This document shows, in pieces, positions 34,950 through 47,505 of a stretch of DNA of 64,000 nt; position 1 is the first letter of the stretch, and each line of letters begins with the position of its first letter. The stretch comes from Hemileia vastatrix. Lineage: Eukaryota > Basidiomycota > Pucciniomycetes > Pucciniales > Zaghouaniaceae. A program made the translations under genes and the position numbers. Location: contig JASXTE010000019.1 of the NCBI GenBank assembly GCA_030280995.1, positions 7,613,501-7,677,500 on the forward strand, read 5' to 3'. The notes under the pieces are model-generated. The model ran no database searches. It saw nothing but the letters and a program-made list of their open reading frames with translations, and was not told where the DNA came from.

Positions 34950-35810
34950 TAAAAATATTAAATTAAATGATAAAAAAACACTTGTCTTTGGTCAAAAATT
35001 TGACATGCTTTTGTGCTTTTTTGTTATGTTAATGGGCTACTCCCCTAAAAATCCACCATAAGTAGCAAAATAGCTCAAAAAAAGTCAGTATCAAATTCCT
35101 CAAATACTATCTTTCAAATTGATCACTGGTAGAATTATTTGACAAAATCCCACTTTGTGCAGGCTTTTGGAAATTTTGGATACCCTAACACAAACCTATG
35201 TTTTCATCATCATCATGTGATATACCACAATCAAAATTTTATGTAAAACAGGTCAACATTGATATTTGTGCATTAAAATAATACAGTTTTTCAAAACCCC
35301 ATTTTGGATTTTGAGTCAAAAATTACCTCAAAATCCAATGAGGGATTGACAAAAAAATCCTTACTTTAATACTCCCTAACATGCCAATTTTTTTACTAAA
35401 TATAAAATTGTTTAAATCATTTCCTCATTGATTATATCTATATTTAACCTTTTCATTCCAATGGTGCTGGTCTCATTTCACTAAAAATCACTATTTTCAA
35501 AGTTCAAATTTCAAATTTTCAATGAAATTTAATGCCATGAAAAAATTTCTCAATATTTTATTTTTTGATACAATATTATGAATTTAGGCACACCCCTTTC
35601 ACTTTGGTATCCTCCTTTTACATTGTAATTTTTTATAAATCTCTAATTTTTCAGTCACATGCTTTTGTCTCAACATATTTGTATCTAGCTGTACTCATCT
35701 CTAACTTTAATTATTCAGTTATTCAATTATTTGATTAATTATTATTTTTTGGTCCAAAAAATAATCTGCTGGATTTTTTTTTGTTTTTTTTCACAAGTGT
35801 AGGTGATGAA
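34950..35810. other. no recognisable gene
   Basis: AT-rich DNA to the right of H1. A decayed terminus CTTTAATACTCCCT followed by AAC at about 35,370-35,390 resembles MITE C ends, so a degraded non-autonomous element may lie here. Confidence 0.4.
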
Positions 35811-36910
35811 GGATGTAATGGCAGTAACCAGGAAAAGTCAGGGGGGGAAATGCATGCCAGTCTGCAATGAGTTTTTTTCTGTGCACCTCAATCATCCTGC
35901 ATATGACCAGAATTTGACCAGTGATTGACCAGCATTTGACCAGCACTCATTCACTAAATTTTCTTTCTCTCTGTAAAATTTATTTTAACTTGTTTAAACT
36001 TCATTTTTTATACTAAATTTTCACAATTCTTTACATTATGTGCGAGTCTCATTTAAAAAGGTTTCATTACAATTTTACCTTCCAATATCACAATCAACAT
36101 TTGATAACTATTTCCTGTTCTCAAATCTCAACTTTTATTATACTTTTCTAATAAACAATTACATTTCATCATTTTCTAGTTTTTTAATCATCTCACTTAC
36201 TGTTTTTCTATCAAAATTTCATTCTCAAATATCATATTTAATCATTTGCTAACATTTTTCTTTTACTATTTTCTACTTCCCCATTAAAATTTAATCATGA
36301 TGTATCACATTTAATTATTAAATAACTTTTTGTTCAACTTAATTACCTTTTTACAATTGTAATTTTGTAATCAAATACAATATTTTTTCATTTGCTAACT
36401 TTTTTTTCATCTCATATACCCTCTTGACATATCAATTTTATACATAAATATTGCATTCCATAATTTTCTAAAAAAAATTTAATCTCACATGATTTTTTTC
36501 TGTCATAATTCTATACTCAAATATCACATTAGATCATTCACTAAATTTTTCATTCTAAAAATTTCTACTTCCCCAGCACAATTCAATACTGATATATCAC
36601 ATTTTATTATTCACCTACTTTATATTCAACTCACTTAACTTTTTATAATGATTATTTTGTGTTCAAATACCATATTTTACCATTTTCTAACTTTTTTTTG
36701 TCACACATTCCCCTTTGCAATGTCAATTTTTTGCTAAATTACCAAATTCCATCATTTGCTAAGATCTTTCCTCATCTCAATTACTATTTTTCTATCAGAA
36801 TTTGATATTGAATATCACATTTCATCATTTTCTAAAAAAAATTCACATTTCACATGCACTTTTCCTGTCATTATCTTATACTAAAATATCAGATTTCTTA
36901 CTTTGCTACA

Positions 36911-38130
36911 GCTCAAAGAGGGAAAAATCACCATTCTGACAAAAAAGGACATAAAATAACTACCTGCTAATTGCCGATTGAAATAATCCATGCCCCATCA
37001 AACCAAACACCATCATCAAAGCATCAGAAAAACGATTGGAGCCATAAAATATGTGCTTTAGGAGTTGTAAACTCAATTATTTCTGTATATTTCATGAGAA
37101 GGTGGTGCATTTCTTCAAAAAATATCTGAGTGACCATCATATTTGTGCAAGTTTGAGAATACACACTTGTAAGACAAGGTTGATAAAATACCAGACTTAT
37201 ATTGCCTGTATGTGTAAACATACAGCTCAAAGAAGTTACAATCACCATTCTGATCAAAAGGGACATAAAATAATGACCTGATAATTTCAAATTGAAAAAA
37301 AATGCACCATCAAAAAAAGCCATCATCAAAGCATCAGAAAAACTATCAGAACCATATAATAGGGGATATCAAAGTTAGAAACTTTTAATTATTCAAAAGG
37401 TATTTAATGACAGAAAAATAAAGCTACAGATTCAACATTATTTCTCAGCGAAAAGATGTTTTTGGGCACAATATGCCATATATGAAAAACTAATCATAGT
37501 TGATTTGGTGGAAAAAAGATGTATTTTAATATGGAAGATTTCTAACTTTGATACCCCCTAATATGAGCTTAAAGACATGGTAACCCAAATATTTCTGTAT
37601 ATCCCATGAGAAGGTGGCACATGTCTTCAAAAAACAATTGAGTGAATACCATTTTTGTGCAAGTGTGAGAATAAACACTTGTCAAAAATGTTTGATAAAC
37701 TACCAGACTTATATTTCATGCATGTGAAAACATACAGCTCAATGAAGGAGAAATCACCATACTGACCAAAAGGGACATAAAATAATGTTGATTGAAATAA
37801 ATTATGCACCATCACAACAAAAGCCATTTTCAAAGAATAAGCAAATCTATCAGAAGCATGTAATATGAGCTTTAGAACATGTAACCCAAATATTTTTGTA
37901 TCACCAATGAGCAGGTGGCACATGTCTTCAATATTATTTTGAGTGAACACCATTTTTATGGAGCCTTACACATATTCACTTGTCAAAGATGGTTGATGAA
38001 CTACCAGACTTATATTACCTGTATGTATAAACACACAGCTCATAGAAGGTATGATCACTATTCTGACCAAAAGGGACACAATATAATGGCCTGATGTTTG
38101 CCTATGAAATGATAAAAATGACTTCAAAAT
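36911..38130. repeat. ~302-bp tandem repeat in the left arm of the inverted repeat
   Basis: Units begin with AGCTCAAAGA-like sequence at about 36,911, 37,213, 37,737 and 38,038. Spacings are 302, 524 (322 after removing the MITE C2 insertion) and 301. The right arm has only about one unit, inverted (39,430-39,670), so the expansion happened in one arm. Confidence 0.85.
37361..37559. mobile_element. MITE family C, copy 2
   Basis: 199 bp, ends AGGGGATATCAAAGTTAG and complement of AGGGGGTATCAAAGTTAG, flanked by AAT on both sides. Inserted in a unit of the 302-bp tandem repeat. Confidence 0.9.
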
Positions 38131-39127
38131 GTTCTTTCCTACACCAATATTATCCTAAAATAAAAAAATCGCATGATGGAATTTTGTGAAAAGCCAGTCT
38201 GACACACCATACACAACAGAGTTACTCTAAATTTGGAAAAATCGAATCAAATTTTTTTGGGTCAAAAAATGAATGCATTCTTTTATTTATTGATGAATTC
38301 CTTTTTTTAAGTCAAATTATGCACTTGACCTATTATTTTTGGAGGACTTAAATAAATAATCTTTTTATTTATGGTGTTTTTGCCCTATTATGTTAGCAGT
38401 ATCCCTTGCTTGTTGCTTCCCTCCTCCACTGATGATAGTGTTAGATTACCTTACATTTTCTCACTGTAAAGGTTAGTGGTATATTTCTATCACTATTTCA
38501 TTCCATAGAGGTTACACAGGGGGAAAACCCCTTGAACTAGATGTGTAGTTCAGTATTTGGTTTCAGGGTACAACTCTGGGTCTGTTTTGTGGAGTGACAC
38601 TGTTTGAACCGACCTTATTTTTTACTTTTCTGAAATTGGCATCTCCTTGGCTCATGTCCTCTCATCTTCATGGAATAATTCAAAAATTCTGTTTGAACCT
38701 CCTCTTCTCTTCTCTTACAAGCATACCCAAACCATACCACCTTAATCCTATTCCAAAGGCAAGAAATAGGGTGGGCACAAAAATTGACACTCAATGGTTT
38801 GTCACAAAAATGCACCTAGGAATTTAATAGGGTGTCAAAACTGAACTAGACATCTAGTTCACCATTTTATCCCTGTTTTAGATTTAGGTTTCTATTTCTT
38901 CTCAACATCCTTGATTTTAGTGTTAGGTCACCATGACTCTTTCATCCTTTTAGTTAGAATTATTGTTATGGTAGCTGTTTAAGGTCAATAGAGTGTGTAC
39001 AAAAACTGTACACAACACTTGATTCAAATACTTAAACCAAAAAAAATAGAAGTGATGCATTTTTTCTAAATATAGAATGTTTCTGTTGTGTATGGTGTGT
39101 CTGACTAGCTTTTCCCTGAAACTTCAC

Positions 39128-39354
39128 AGTTTATATTTGCCTCTCATTTTCTATTCAAAATGAAAATCATATTGCATGCACTGTAGCTATGAATATGAAA
39201 TATGCATTATGCATTTTTAAAAATAAAATATGCATATTTCATAATTCATAATACATAATGAATAATTAATATTTCATATTCATAGTTACAGTGCATGCAA
39301 TACAATTTTCATTTTGAATGGAAAATGAGAGGCAAACATAAACTATGAATTTCC
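39128..39354. repeat. near-perfect hairpin with ~75-bp arms
   Basis: The left arm from AGTTTATATTTGCCTCTC and the right arm ending GAGAGGCAAACATAAACT are reverse complements with few mismatches, through TTGCATGCACTGTAGCTATG and its partner. The central loop is AT-rich. It looks like a foldback MITE inside the larger inverted repeat. Confidence 0.88.
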
Positions 39355-40790
39355 ATCATATTTTTTACATCAGGCTACTATTGGGGTGGGGAATCACATT
39401 TAATATAATTATTTATTATTCCAAAGGCAAGAATCAGGCCGTTATATTTTGTTCCTTTTGGTCAGAATGGTGATCATACCCTCTTTGAGCTGTGTGTTCA
39501 TACATACGGGCAATATAAGTCTGGTAGCTCATCAACCATTTTTGAAAAGTGAATTTGTGGAAAGTTGCACAAACTTTGTGGTCACTCAAATGTTTTCTGA
39601 AGATATGTGCCACCTGCTCATGGGATATACAGAATTTTTTTTCATGCCCTTAAGCTCATATTATATGGTTCCAATTGTTGTACTTTCTCTTTGAGGATAA
39701 GTTTTTTCATTGAAAATTAATCATTTCAATTGGCTATCTATCTGTAAATAATTATTTTAAATTATATTGTGTGATACTTTAGTTCACAACTTTGATGTAA
39801 AAGTGGAAAGTGAGATGATAAAATAGCTAGAAAAGTAAGAAATATGATATTTGAGTATAAAATAATGACAGAAATAGTACATGTAAAATGAGAAAAATTT
39901 GTTAGAAAGTGATGAAATGTGATATATAATTTCAAAATATAATTGATAAATAGCAAATGAAATGAGAAAAAATGTTAGAAAATGATGGAATTTGATATAT
40001 AAGTATATAATTGAAATGGAAAAGGGGCATATGAGATGAGAAAAAAGTTAGTGGATGATAAAATATGCTATTTGAGCACAAAATAATTTTTTGATAAAAG
40101 ATGTGAGTTAAAAATAAAGTATTAAATTTATGAATTTTTATATACCATTATCAAATTTTGATTGAGAAGTAGAAAATGGTAGCATGAAAATCTTAGCAAA
40201 TGATGAATTGTGATATTTAAGTATAAAATCATGATAGAAAATATCAAGTGACATGATATAAATTGTTAGAAAATGATTTAATGTGATAATTTAGTATAAA
40301 ATTCATATTTAAAAGGGCATATGAGATGAGAAAAAACTTAGAAAATGATCTAATTTGTCTTTTAAGAATAAAATATTGATTGAAAAATAATATGATATGT
40401 GGTTAAAAAGTTATCAAATATTGAAGGCTGATAGGAAAGTAGAAAATGGTATGAAGAAAAATGTTAGCAAATGATTAAATGTGATATTTGAGTATAAAGA
40501 TATGATGGAAAAAGAGAAATTGAGTTTAGAAATAATGTTAGCAAATGATGGACTGAAATATTTGAGCATTAAATTGATATGTCAAAGGGGATGAAGCCTT
40601 ACTGGGAGTTAAAGAAAAGTTAATGAATGAGTGCTGGTAAAAAAATGGTCAAAAGATTTTCATATGCTGGTAAAATTCTGAAAAAGTGCTGGAAAATTTC
40701 TGTGTGAGTCCTGTTTGCACTCTAGACTTGCATGCAGGTCCCACTCCTCCCCCTGATTTTTCCTGGCGAGTGGTAGTGGATGGTGGTGAT

Positions 40791-41320
40791 AGAAAGAGGT
40801 GGTGGTGGAAAGTGAGGAAAGGGGTCAGGTTTTAAAATTAAAGAAAAATGAGGTTTTAAGATTGATAAAATTTTGTGCCACTAACACAGAAGAAAGAAGA
40901 AATAAAAGACAAAAGGAGAAAAAAATAAAACTCAAATTCAAAGAAGCAATAAAATTTGCTGTTGGAGGCCACAAATAAATTTATCCAGAAATCTTTAGTC
41001 ATGAAAGTTGAATTATTCATGATTTAAAATGCCTTAGTCTGATTGCTACAGGATGTTTTGAGGTCAATCAAAATCCCAAATGATGAAAAAGCTACTGATT
41101 GTTTTTATTTTTCCTTTTATTTACAGATTTTAGATATTCTAATTGGACTTTCAAAGAACTATATAACAATTGAGTTATTATTAAAAGAATTTTGAAGATT
41201 TGAAGAATGGCCAAGAATATCTGGCACCCCATTGTACATACCACTCATACAAGCTTATCCATTCCAAGACGTAAATATTGAATGTGGCTCCAGGTGTGAG
41301 TATATCTTTTATGTCATATT
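40791..41320. other. no recognisable gene
   Basis: AT-rich DNA between the inverted repeat and H2, with a GGTGGT-rich patch at its left edge. Nothing could be assigned. Confidence 0.4.
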
Positions 41321-42899
41321 AGTAGGTATCAATGTTAAGGGATCCACAATTAGGGATCAGACATTAGGGGGTGTCAGTTCTGGAAGATCTGCACTGAACT
41401 TAAGTGTGGATTTCAAACCAAATCAGCACTTAAGTATCAACACTTAAATTTTTCAAAAAAGTCACTTATTTCAAAAATGGGTGTCAATTATGACCTCAAA
41501 TAAGCACTTTTTCCCAATTTTTTTTCACAACCACATTTTGGCAACATCATTGCTTCCTATCCCACCCCATCCCTTTCACATGTGACACCCAGACCTCAAT
41601 CCTCTCATTAATCCTTGACACACACCCCTCACTGAGATTTGAGACATTTTTTGTGAAATTTTAACCAGGCATGTTTTTTTACTTCTTTTTTTATGTTTTT
41701 GACCTCGCCAAATCAGATTTCCACCTCCATCAAAGGTCAATTGCTTTTTGTTGATGTCAAATGAAGTAAAAAAGAAAACAAAAGGGAGAATCAACATAAA
41801 TCCTAAGCAAATGAAGAAGAGGCTCAAAATTTATCAATAAAAATATATAAAGGCTCATTTTTCTTCAACTTCCACTGGCTTTGGTATTGATGATTATAAT
41901 TTGGAAAATGGAATTACTACTGTTTCCAAAAATCTTAATCTCATGAATCTTCTCTATAAGGAAATGGATATTCCTTTTGGCTCCCAATGTAATATTTACA
42001 TTTAATCTTATCAAAAATAGTTATATCATGAGATTCTGATAACAAAATTTTTTCTTACTGGACTCTAAAATATTGCACTTTTGGAATTTTAGATGGTAAA
42101 ATAATACTGACACCTGTTCAAAGCTTCTCATCACCAACATAATTTTATCACCTGCCCACCAATTTGCATTTCTAAATAAAGCCAAGTCAACAAAATTCTA
42201 TATCTGTTTGAAAAATTTGGCAATACCCTCCCCTGCATTTTATTGAAGCAAGGGGTGGGTATCATCATTTTTCTAAGTCATCAATTTTCCATTTGATATT
42301 TGAAAATTTGGCAATACCCTCCCCTGCATTTTATTGAAGTAAGAGGTGAAAATCACCAAAATTTATTATAATTCCATATATTATTAAATAATTAAATAAG
42401 ATAAATCAAATTCACTAGTTTTAAAGTAATGACAATTCTTCAAGCCAAAATGCAAACCAAGTCTAGAAACTAAGTTTGGGACTTTCCACAGGTATAGGAA
42501 AGATAAACCCCATGAAACAAATTAATGTTATCAATATTACCATTTATAAAAAACAAGGTCTTTGGCTCATTACTTTAGTTTAGTAAATTGAAATATCAGA
42601 TTTATTTATTAAAAATTTATGAAAGAATAAAAAATATTTGATGACTTTACAAATTTCAAAACTTTTTTTATCTACCCAAAGGTTTGTAAATTTCTTAATT
42701 TTACCTTCTTTTTTTACCTTTTTGATTTGTTGGACTAACGTTTGTCTGATCTGATAAGAGAAGAAAAAATGACTGAAGGGGTAGACATATGAAAATGGTA
42801 ATAAAAAGAGAAAAACACACCTTGATGATAGGGAAGAATAATAAGTAAAGAGAAAGGCAGTTTGAAGAATCTGGAAGGATAAATGCATGATGTAAATGC

Positions 42900-43930
42900 T
42901 ATGATATGCATTATGAAATAAATAAACATGAAATTTGGAAAAAAAGGCTCAACTTTAAAGGTCAATATCTCATAAACCACTGAACCAAATTGAAATTGCT
43001 TTGCTGGAAATGAAAGATAAGCTTCAGAAGTATCTTCAGCTAACAGGAAATTAGATTGGAATAAAACCAACCCTAATACTGACTCTGATTTTTAAAATTG
43101 CTCAAAAACTCAAAAAGTGATGATAAAAATTTCAACAAGAGGGAGATAAAAGACTAGATAATTGTAGGAGTCTGGAAGGATAAATGCATGATTTAAAAAT
43201 TATGATATGCATTATGAAATACATAAAAGTGAACTTTGGAAAAAAAGGCTCAATTTTAAATGTCAATATCTCAGAAACCACAGAACCAAATTCAAACTGG
43301 TTTTCTGGACATGAAATATAGGCTTCAGAAGTATCTTCAGCTAAAAAGATAGTTAATTTAAATAAACCTAACCCTAATTCTGACCTTGCTTTTCAAAATT
43401 GCACAAAAACTTTAAAAGTGATGATAAAAATTTCAAAAATAGGGAGATAAAAGCCTATATAATCATCAGATAAGAGTTTAAGAAGACTTATTCTCTAATT
43501 ACCCAATATGAAAACATGAAATATGATAAGTAAAATTTGGAAGAAAAGGATCAAATTCAAAGATCAAAATCTCAGCAACCACTGAATCTAATTCAAAAAT
43601 TTTTGTGGGAAATGAAAGATAGGCTTTAGGAGAATTTTCAGTTAAAGGACATGCAATTTAAATAAAACTAACCATAATTTTTTATATAAAAACATGAAAG
43701 AAAAAAAGTCAAATTGGAAAAGAAAGGCTCAACTTTAAAGGTCAATATCTCAGTAACCACTGAACCTAGCTCAAATCTGCTTGTGGGAAGTAAAAGATAG
43801 CCTTCAGTAAATGTTTCAGTTAAAACAACATTAGATTCAAATAATCCTAACCTTAATTCCAAGTCTGTTTTTTAAAATTTTACAAAAACTTGAAAAGTGA
43901 TAATAAAAATGACAACATGAGAAGTTGAAT
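42900..43930. repeat. ~300-bp tandem repeat inside H3
   Basis: Units with AAAGGCTCAACTTTAAAGGT start near 42,944, 43,244, 43,545 and 43,724 (spacings about 300, 301 and 179). They are the inverted homologues of the two-copy repeat at 31,741-32,340, so copy number varies between element copies. Confidence 0.85.
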
Positions 43931-44526
43931 AAGTCCACTTTTATCCAGATATGAGTCCTACATATATTTAAGTATGAAATATTCAAAGAAAGAATGAGAT
44001 ATCATATAGACATGAAAAAAGGAGATGTAAATTACCTTGATTAAAAGGTAGGAAAAATAGAGTGAGAAAGAGTGAAGTTGGAATATGGGGGAAATTGAAT
44101 ATGGAGCAATTTAAATACTTAAAGAACATGCAATGTATGTGTTTCAATGACATGGAACCAAAAAAAAGTGAAATAGGGGAAAGGGGGAATAATGACCCAA
44201 TCAAGGAGGGATGAAGAGTAGGATGATGGAGCTAAAAAAGAAAGAAAAGAGTGAGAAAAGAAAAAAGGTTAATTTTTCCTTTTTACTAAAAAAATTTAGC
44301 TTCAAAAAAAAATCAAAAAAAATTAATTAGCAAATATGTAAGTAAAGATGAAAAGTGACTTACCAGGAGAGATGAGTTGAGAAACAATTGACTTCAAATT
44401 ATTTGAGGGATGAAAGAGGAGAGGAGGAAATGGATATAAGTGATGAAAGAAAAAAAAGAATGACTGAAAATTTATTGAATTGCAGAAAGTATGCAATTTC
44501 ATGTTTAGTTGATGAGGGAAAACAAA

Positions 44527-44776
44527 AACTATGCAATATATGGGGTGGACTTGCTAGCAAGTCCCCAACCTGAACTGAGATGGAACTCAGACTGAACTCA
44601 TACTGAACCCATACTGAACTCTACTTGAATACCCACCTAAAACTTCCCTGCCAAGTGGTGTTCATCCCTGATTGTATATTTACTTTGTCAATAGCTCAAT
44701 GTGTGTTCAATCTGTGGTGAGTTTGGGTCCAAGGTTGCGGACTTGCTAGCAAGTCTTCCCCCCATATTGTGTGGTG
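44527..44776. mobile_element. MITE family B, copy 2 (CACTA-like)
   Basis: 250 bp, left end ACTATGCAATATATGGGG (first base changed), right end complement CACCACACAATATGGGGGG, flanked by AAA on both sides. Subterminal palindromes GGACTTGCTAGCAAGTCC on the left and GGACTTGCTAGCAAGTCT on the right are intact. Inserted in H3. Confidence 0.9.
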
Positions 44777-45777
44777 AAAGAGACTTGAAAAAAAGAGACT
44801 ATAACATATAATTAAAAATCAAAGTCAATATTCAAATGATAATAACCATTCTAAGGAAAAATTCCTGAGAATTCCTGAAAACTGTCTAAAACTGGGTACA
44901 GATAGGCTAAGAAGTTTTTTGATGGTGTACTTGGGGTATGAAGTACTTGAGGCTTTCTTGGAAGAAGGTAACGTTTCCTGGTCATTGTTTACAAAAAAAA
45001 GAAAATCTTCTTCAAGATAAGAATCAGAATTTCAATCAGATTCCAAGAGGGGATCAAGAGCTATGAAATTCATTGCTTGATGTAGCTTATCACAATTTGA
45101 GAGTTAGGAAGGCATGACTCTTATACAGTATAAAAATGTAAATGATGTACAATGTTTTGAGTTATGAAGTTTTATGCTGCAGAGTGCTGTGTATGAATTG
45201 GATGATGCTGAAAAATTAGTGAGTTGGGATGACATGGTGAAATCAAAACTTTTGGTCAAGAAAGTGAGGATTTGAGTGAAATAAGTGACTTATCTCATTT
45301 TGAAATCCACCAGTGTTGGGGCTAGTGTGTTTTGGAAATTGGCATTTAAAAAAGTGCGGATTTTTTCAAATTTAAGTGTGAGTTTGCCAGAACTGACATC
45401 CTCTACTATTAATTGCAGAAGATTCTTATCCAATAGCTCCAGGGCTAGTAAATAAGTATTTCACAATAATGCATTCACTCACCTCTTATACCCAAATTTC
45501 TATTCCTAATTCCTGATCCCAAACTCATCACATCCATGATTAATTTTTCAGCAATTCAGATGACATATAATTGTGTATGCCATCCTTATGTCTCTTTTCA
45601 CTCTATTCTACTTAATTTTGGTGACATAAAAATAAAATTTTTTTCTATCCACACACCCCAACTGCTCATTTGGTGGCGAATTCCCACTTCCCACTCATCA
45701 CCTAAACCTTCTAATGAAAACCTTTTATACTGACAATAATGAAGAACCTCTCTACTAGGAATTAACTTCACTCAGCT

Positions 45778-46860
45778 ATGAATTCTATCACTTTATATTT
45801 AGCTTTTGACTCTGATTCTGACTCTGGTTTGGAAAACACTTTAGCTTATATGTATTGTCTTTCCAAAAAGTGTTACATCATCCCAGGTGGGCCAAATATT
45901 TATCATGATTCCAGATATGATCTTCCCTCAATTCTTAAAATTCCTCATTTAAAATTCACACATTTTTTTCAAACTTCTCCTGATTCTTTTTTCAAACTTT
46001 ATCAACTCATCTCAAATCATCCTATCTTACATAATAGTTCCTGTAACAAACAGCATAATCATGCCTTTCAACATGTTTTGGCACTATGTCAATTTAGTTT
46101 GAATGGAAATGATGCTTCTGTAAGACTTTTAGATTATCTCTTTACCATAGAATATGGTAGCATCATATTATACACCAAGAACTGTATCATTGCTATCCTT
46201 TCTTTTAAATATCAAATACTTTCTTGGTCAACTCCACAAAAGCAACTTTAATCCTCTCAAGTAATGCAGGCTGAAGGTTTCCCTGGCTGTGTAGGTTTTG
46301 TTGATGGCACAACTAAACTTTTAAGTCAAAAGCCTGCTCATGATGGAAACCATTATTTTGATTTCAAAAAAAAGTTTCTTCAAAATCTTCTCAAATTTAT
46401 AATCATTCATGAACTAAATTTTTATCTTCTTTCTAGATACTATATTGCTGTTCAACTTTTGTGTGATGTCAATAAAAAGTTTATTAGTTTTCATAGTGGC
46501 TTCCCTGGCTCATGTCATGACTCTTCTGTCTTCTAAAGAATGAGGATTTCTCAAAATCTTGACTCATACTTCAATGAATTTCATTACCTCTTGCAGACTC
46601 AGAATATGCAAGTGGAAAGTATATTATACCTTCTTTCCAAGGTTCAACTTTTGAAAATAACCCCAAAACCACCTTTAAATATCACCTTGCACAATTAAGA
46701 GTAAAAATTGAACATGCTATTGGTATTTTAAAAGAAAGATTTTCTAGTCTCTGGGAACTCAGAGTCCAATTTCAAAAAAAATTGGAAATAAAATCTTCAA
46801 ATTGTTGGATAATGACTTGCATTATATTCCACAATATCCTAGCTAATTTAAAGGATGAGT
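45778..46860 (+). pseudogene. H2 HARBI1-type (DDE_Tnp_4) transposase
   Basis: The ATG at 45,778 opens a frame to 46,251; a TAA at 46,249-46,251 is followed in the same frame by 46,264-46,536. The catalytic domain shows GFVDGTT (first Asp) near 46,300, then SGFPGSCHDSSVF near 46,510. After a frameshift near 46,540-46,600 come ADSEYASGKYIIPSF (second Asp) and RVKIEHAIGILKERFSSL (Glu), then IIFHNILANL. These are the HARBI1 family signatures. One stop and one frameshift separate it from a full enzyme. It runs towards the minus-strand SANT/Myb-like gene. Confidence 0.9.
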
Positions 46861-47089
46861 GAAATAATCTTCATGAAGAAGAGGATCCCAAACCTGAACC
46901 AGCTCTCACCTTCCTTGAATCAAAAAACATTCTCACCACTGGAATATGCTATTTCATTATGCTAATCTTCCTTTAAATTTTTTAAACACAAGCCTTTAAC
47001 TTTTTTTCATACTCTCCAAATTTTTAACTTGTGTGCTTTATTCACTTGGTTTGGTGTCTTTATTTTTTTCTAATTCATTTTTATTTTGA

Positions 47090-47505
47090 ATTTATGGTGA
47101 ATGTCTCTTTTTTGGATGTCTCATTTGTTTTCATTCACCAGCTCAACATGAAATTGCATAATTTTTGACTGTTTTTTTCATTCATTCCTCATATCCTTTT
47201 CCTCCTCTCCTCAAACATCTTTCAAACAATTTAGTTTCATTTATTTTCTCATCTCATCTATCCAGGTAAGCTATTTTGTCATTTTTTGATTTTTTGATTG
47301 CTAATTATGATGATTTTTCCTTTTTTTTTCCTTTTCTTTTTTTCGTTTTTTTAAGTGGTTCTTTTTTTGGTTTTCAAGGTTAAAATAACTCTTTTTTTTA
47401 TTTTTCTCCCTCTTTTCTCTTTTTTTTACTCTCCAACATCCCCTCTATATCCCTCCTTGACCTGATCATTATCCCACCTTGCCACCTTTTCCCCCTGTCA
47501 ATATT
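47090..47505 (+). other. conserved non-coding block 3' of the transposase
   Basis: This pyrimidine-rich block is shared by H1 (29,760-30,180), H2 and, inverted, H3 (44,200-44,810). All keep AACATGAAATTGCATA, and a splice-donor-like sequence (TCTCCAGGTAAGC in H1, TATCCAGGTAAGC in H2) preceded by CAACTCATC or TCTCATC. It may hold an exon boundary or a transcript end of the element. Confidence 0.55.

Larger units (their letters stand above)
35810..40790. repeat. large imperfect inverted repeat, ~5 kb
   Basis: The left part (35,810-38,290) is matched in reverse complement by 39,040-40,790. Anchors: AGGAAAAGTCAGGGGG near 35,830 against CCCCCTGATTTTTCCT near 40,750; TTTGACCAGCACTCATTCA near 35,940 against TGAATGAGTGCTGG near 40,625; the CATCATTTGCTAA-rich AT region on both sides; CAGTCTGACACACCATACACAACAG near 38,200 against CTGTTGTGTATGGTGTGTC near 39,080. 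The tip also has small palindromic pairs (GAACTAGATGTGTAGTTC near 38,535, GAACTAGACATCTAGTTC near 38,842). No coding sequence was recognised. Confidence 0.8.
41840..44870 (-). mobile_element. HARBI1-type fragment H3, inverted inside N1
   Basis: In reverse complement this is co-linear with H1 from about 29,715 to the SANT/Myb-like gene. It includes the SANT/Myb central block on the plus strand at 41,865-42,005 (STGFGIDDYNLENGI, LYKEMDIPFGSQ), the 70-bp CCTCCCCTGCATTTTATTGA repeats, the 300-bp tandem repeats and MITE B2. It lacks the Tc1/mariner insertion seen in H1. Both HARBI1-type termini are missing. Confidence 0.8.
41366..45404. mobile_element. DNA element N1 (4.0 kb) carrying an inverted HARBI1-type fragment
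   Basis: Ends AGGGGGTGTCAGTTCTGG and the complement of AGAGGATGTCAGTTCTGG. Flanks ATT (41,363-41,365) and ACT (45,405-45,407), a 3-bp duplication with one change, supported by the continuity of H2 across it. The terminal 200-450 bp match N2 (61,609-63,032). The interior 41,840-44,870 is not in N2; it is an inverted copy of H-element sequence (H3). Confidence 0.85.
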
